DNA of 6,249 nucleotides from Clostridiales bacterium. GTDB taxonomy: Bacteria; Bacillota; Clostridia; Christensenellales; Aristaeellaceae. The translations under genes and the position numbers were made by a program. Below the pieces are notes generated by a model, which was not told the DNA's origin, did no database searches, and saw nothing but the letters and a program-made list of their open reading frames with translations. The stretch is from positions 1 through 6,249 of the forward strand of contig JAAZEI010000172.1 of NCBI GenBank assembly GCA_012512355.1, read 5' to 3'. Positions 6,122-6,249 of this stretch are shown here, in pieces (the stretch's first letter is position 1; each line of letters begins with the position of its first letter).

Positions 6122-6249
6122 GAAAAGCATATAAAGCTAGATGTGTTTTTGCTAAACTAGAATTGCAGCAAATGAGCACGAAAAGTGTAGCACCGCAGAA
6201 GTCGTAGAAATGGACAGGAAAAAGCCATTTGTCAGCACCAATCCATAAA
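6122..6249. other. Unassigned region upstream of the DUF512 promoter, to the window edge
   Basis: No gene is supported on either strand; only very short or start-less frames occur. Visible structure on the plus strand: AAATGG (6208-6213) can pair with CCATTT (6225-6230), and AGCACC occurs twice (6189-6194 and 6234-6239), once on each side of the hairpin. I do not recognise a known riboswitch or tRNA. It may be the leader of a divergent gene beyond the edge. Confidence 0.35.

Noticed and set aside
6081..6248. Minus-strand frame open for about 55 codons running in from the right edge
   Set aside because: It crosses the strong DUF512 promoter and the palindrome, has no recognisable protein features and no start within the window; probably chance.
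6172..6248. Short plus-strand frames starting at 6172 (MSTKSVAPQKS) and 6210 (MDRKKPFVSTNP)
   Set aside because: Eleven and twelve codons, no good Shine-Dalgarno, no known family.
1..6249. Mobile elements, CRISPR arrays, tRNA/rRNA genes, toxin-antitoxin or defence genes
   Set aside because: Looked for on both strands; all genes are housekeeping or conserved families, with no direct repeats, transposase or phage-like features.

Overview
The window looks like ordinary chromosome from a low-to-mid GC member of the Bacillota, probably a clostridial or Negativicutes-type anaerobe. The pointers are a DUF512 PDZ/radical-SAM gene directly upstream of der and plsY, a DUF3783 gene, Gram-positive-style Shine-Dalgarno sequences with GTG and TTG starts, and the order RNase PH, RdgB, YsnB-like phosphodiesterase, which Bacillus subtilis also has (rph-ysnA-ysnB). 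The genus cannot be fixed from this sequence.

Left part, plus strand (1-2219): the 3' part of yajC (Sec translocon accessory protein, start lies upstream of the window) ends at a strong intrinsic terminator. That terminator directly touches the ribosome binding site of the next gene. This next gene is one continuous reading frame fusing RNase PH (tRNA 3'-end trimming) to a RdgB/HAM1 XTP/dITP diphosphatase (nucleotide-pool cleaning). Two bases later comes an MJ0936/YsnB-type metallophosphoesterase. The pair ends at a hairpin with A-rich and T-rich flanks that can serve transcription from both sides.

Right part, minus strand (2246-6121): a convergent operon read right to left. A near-consensus promoter (TTGACA, 17 bp, CATAAT) with a perfect 14-bp palindrome at the expected transcription start drives a DUF512 PDZ/radical-SAM protein. 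Its end overlaps der (two-domain ribosome-assembly GTPase, best start a TTG with a good Shine-Dalgarno). The end of der overlaps plsY (acyl-phosphate:glycerol-3-phosphate acyltransferase, GTG start) through GTGA. After a 126-base gap a small DUF3783 protein of unknown function closes the unit, ending at the shared terminator. In many clostridial relatives gpsA follows plsY; here it does not.

The last ~130 bases (6122-6249) lie upstream of the operon and hold no gene I can support. I saw no RNA gene, mobile element, CRISPR array or sign of recent transfer. The most notable points are the enzyme fusion with a possible internal start for its second half, the terminator abutting the fusion gene's ribosome binding site, the palindrome at the DUF512 promoter, and two uncharacterised proteins (DUF512 and DUF3783) tied to ribosome assembly and phospholipid synthesis genes.
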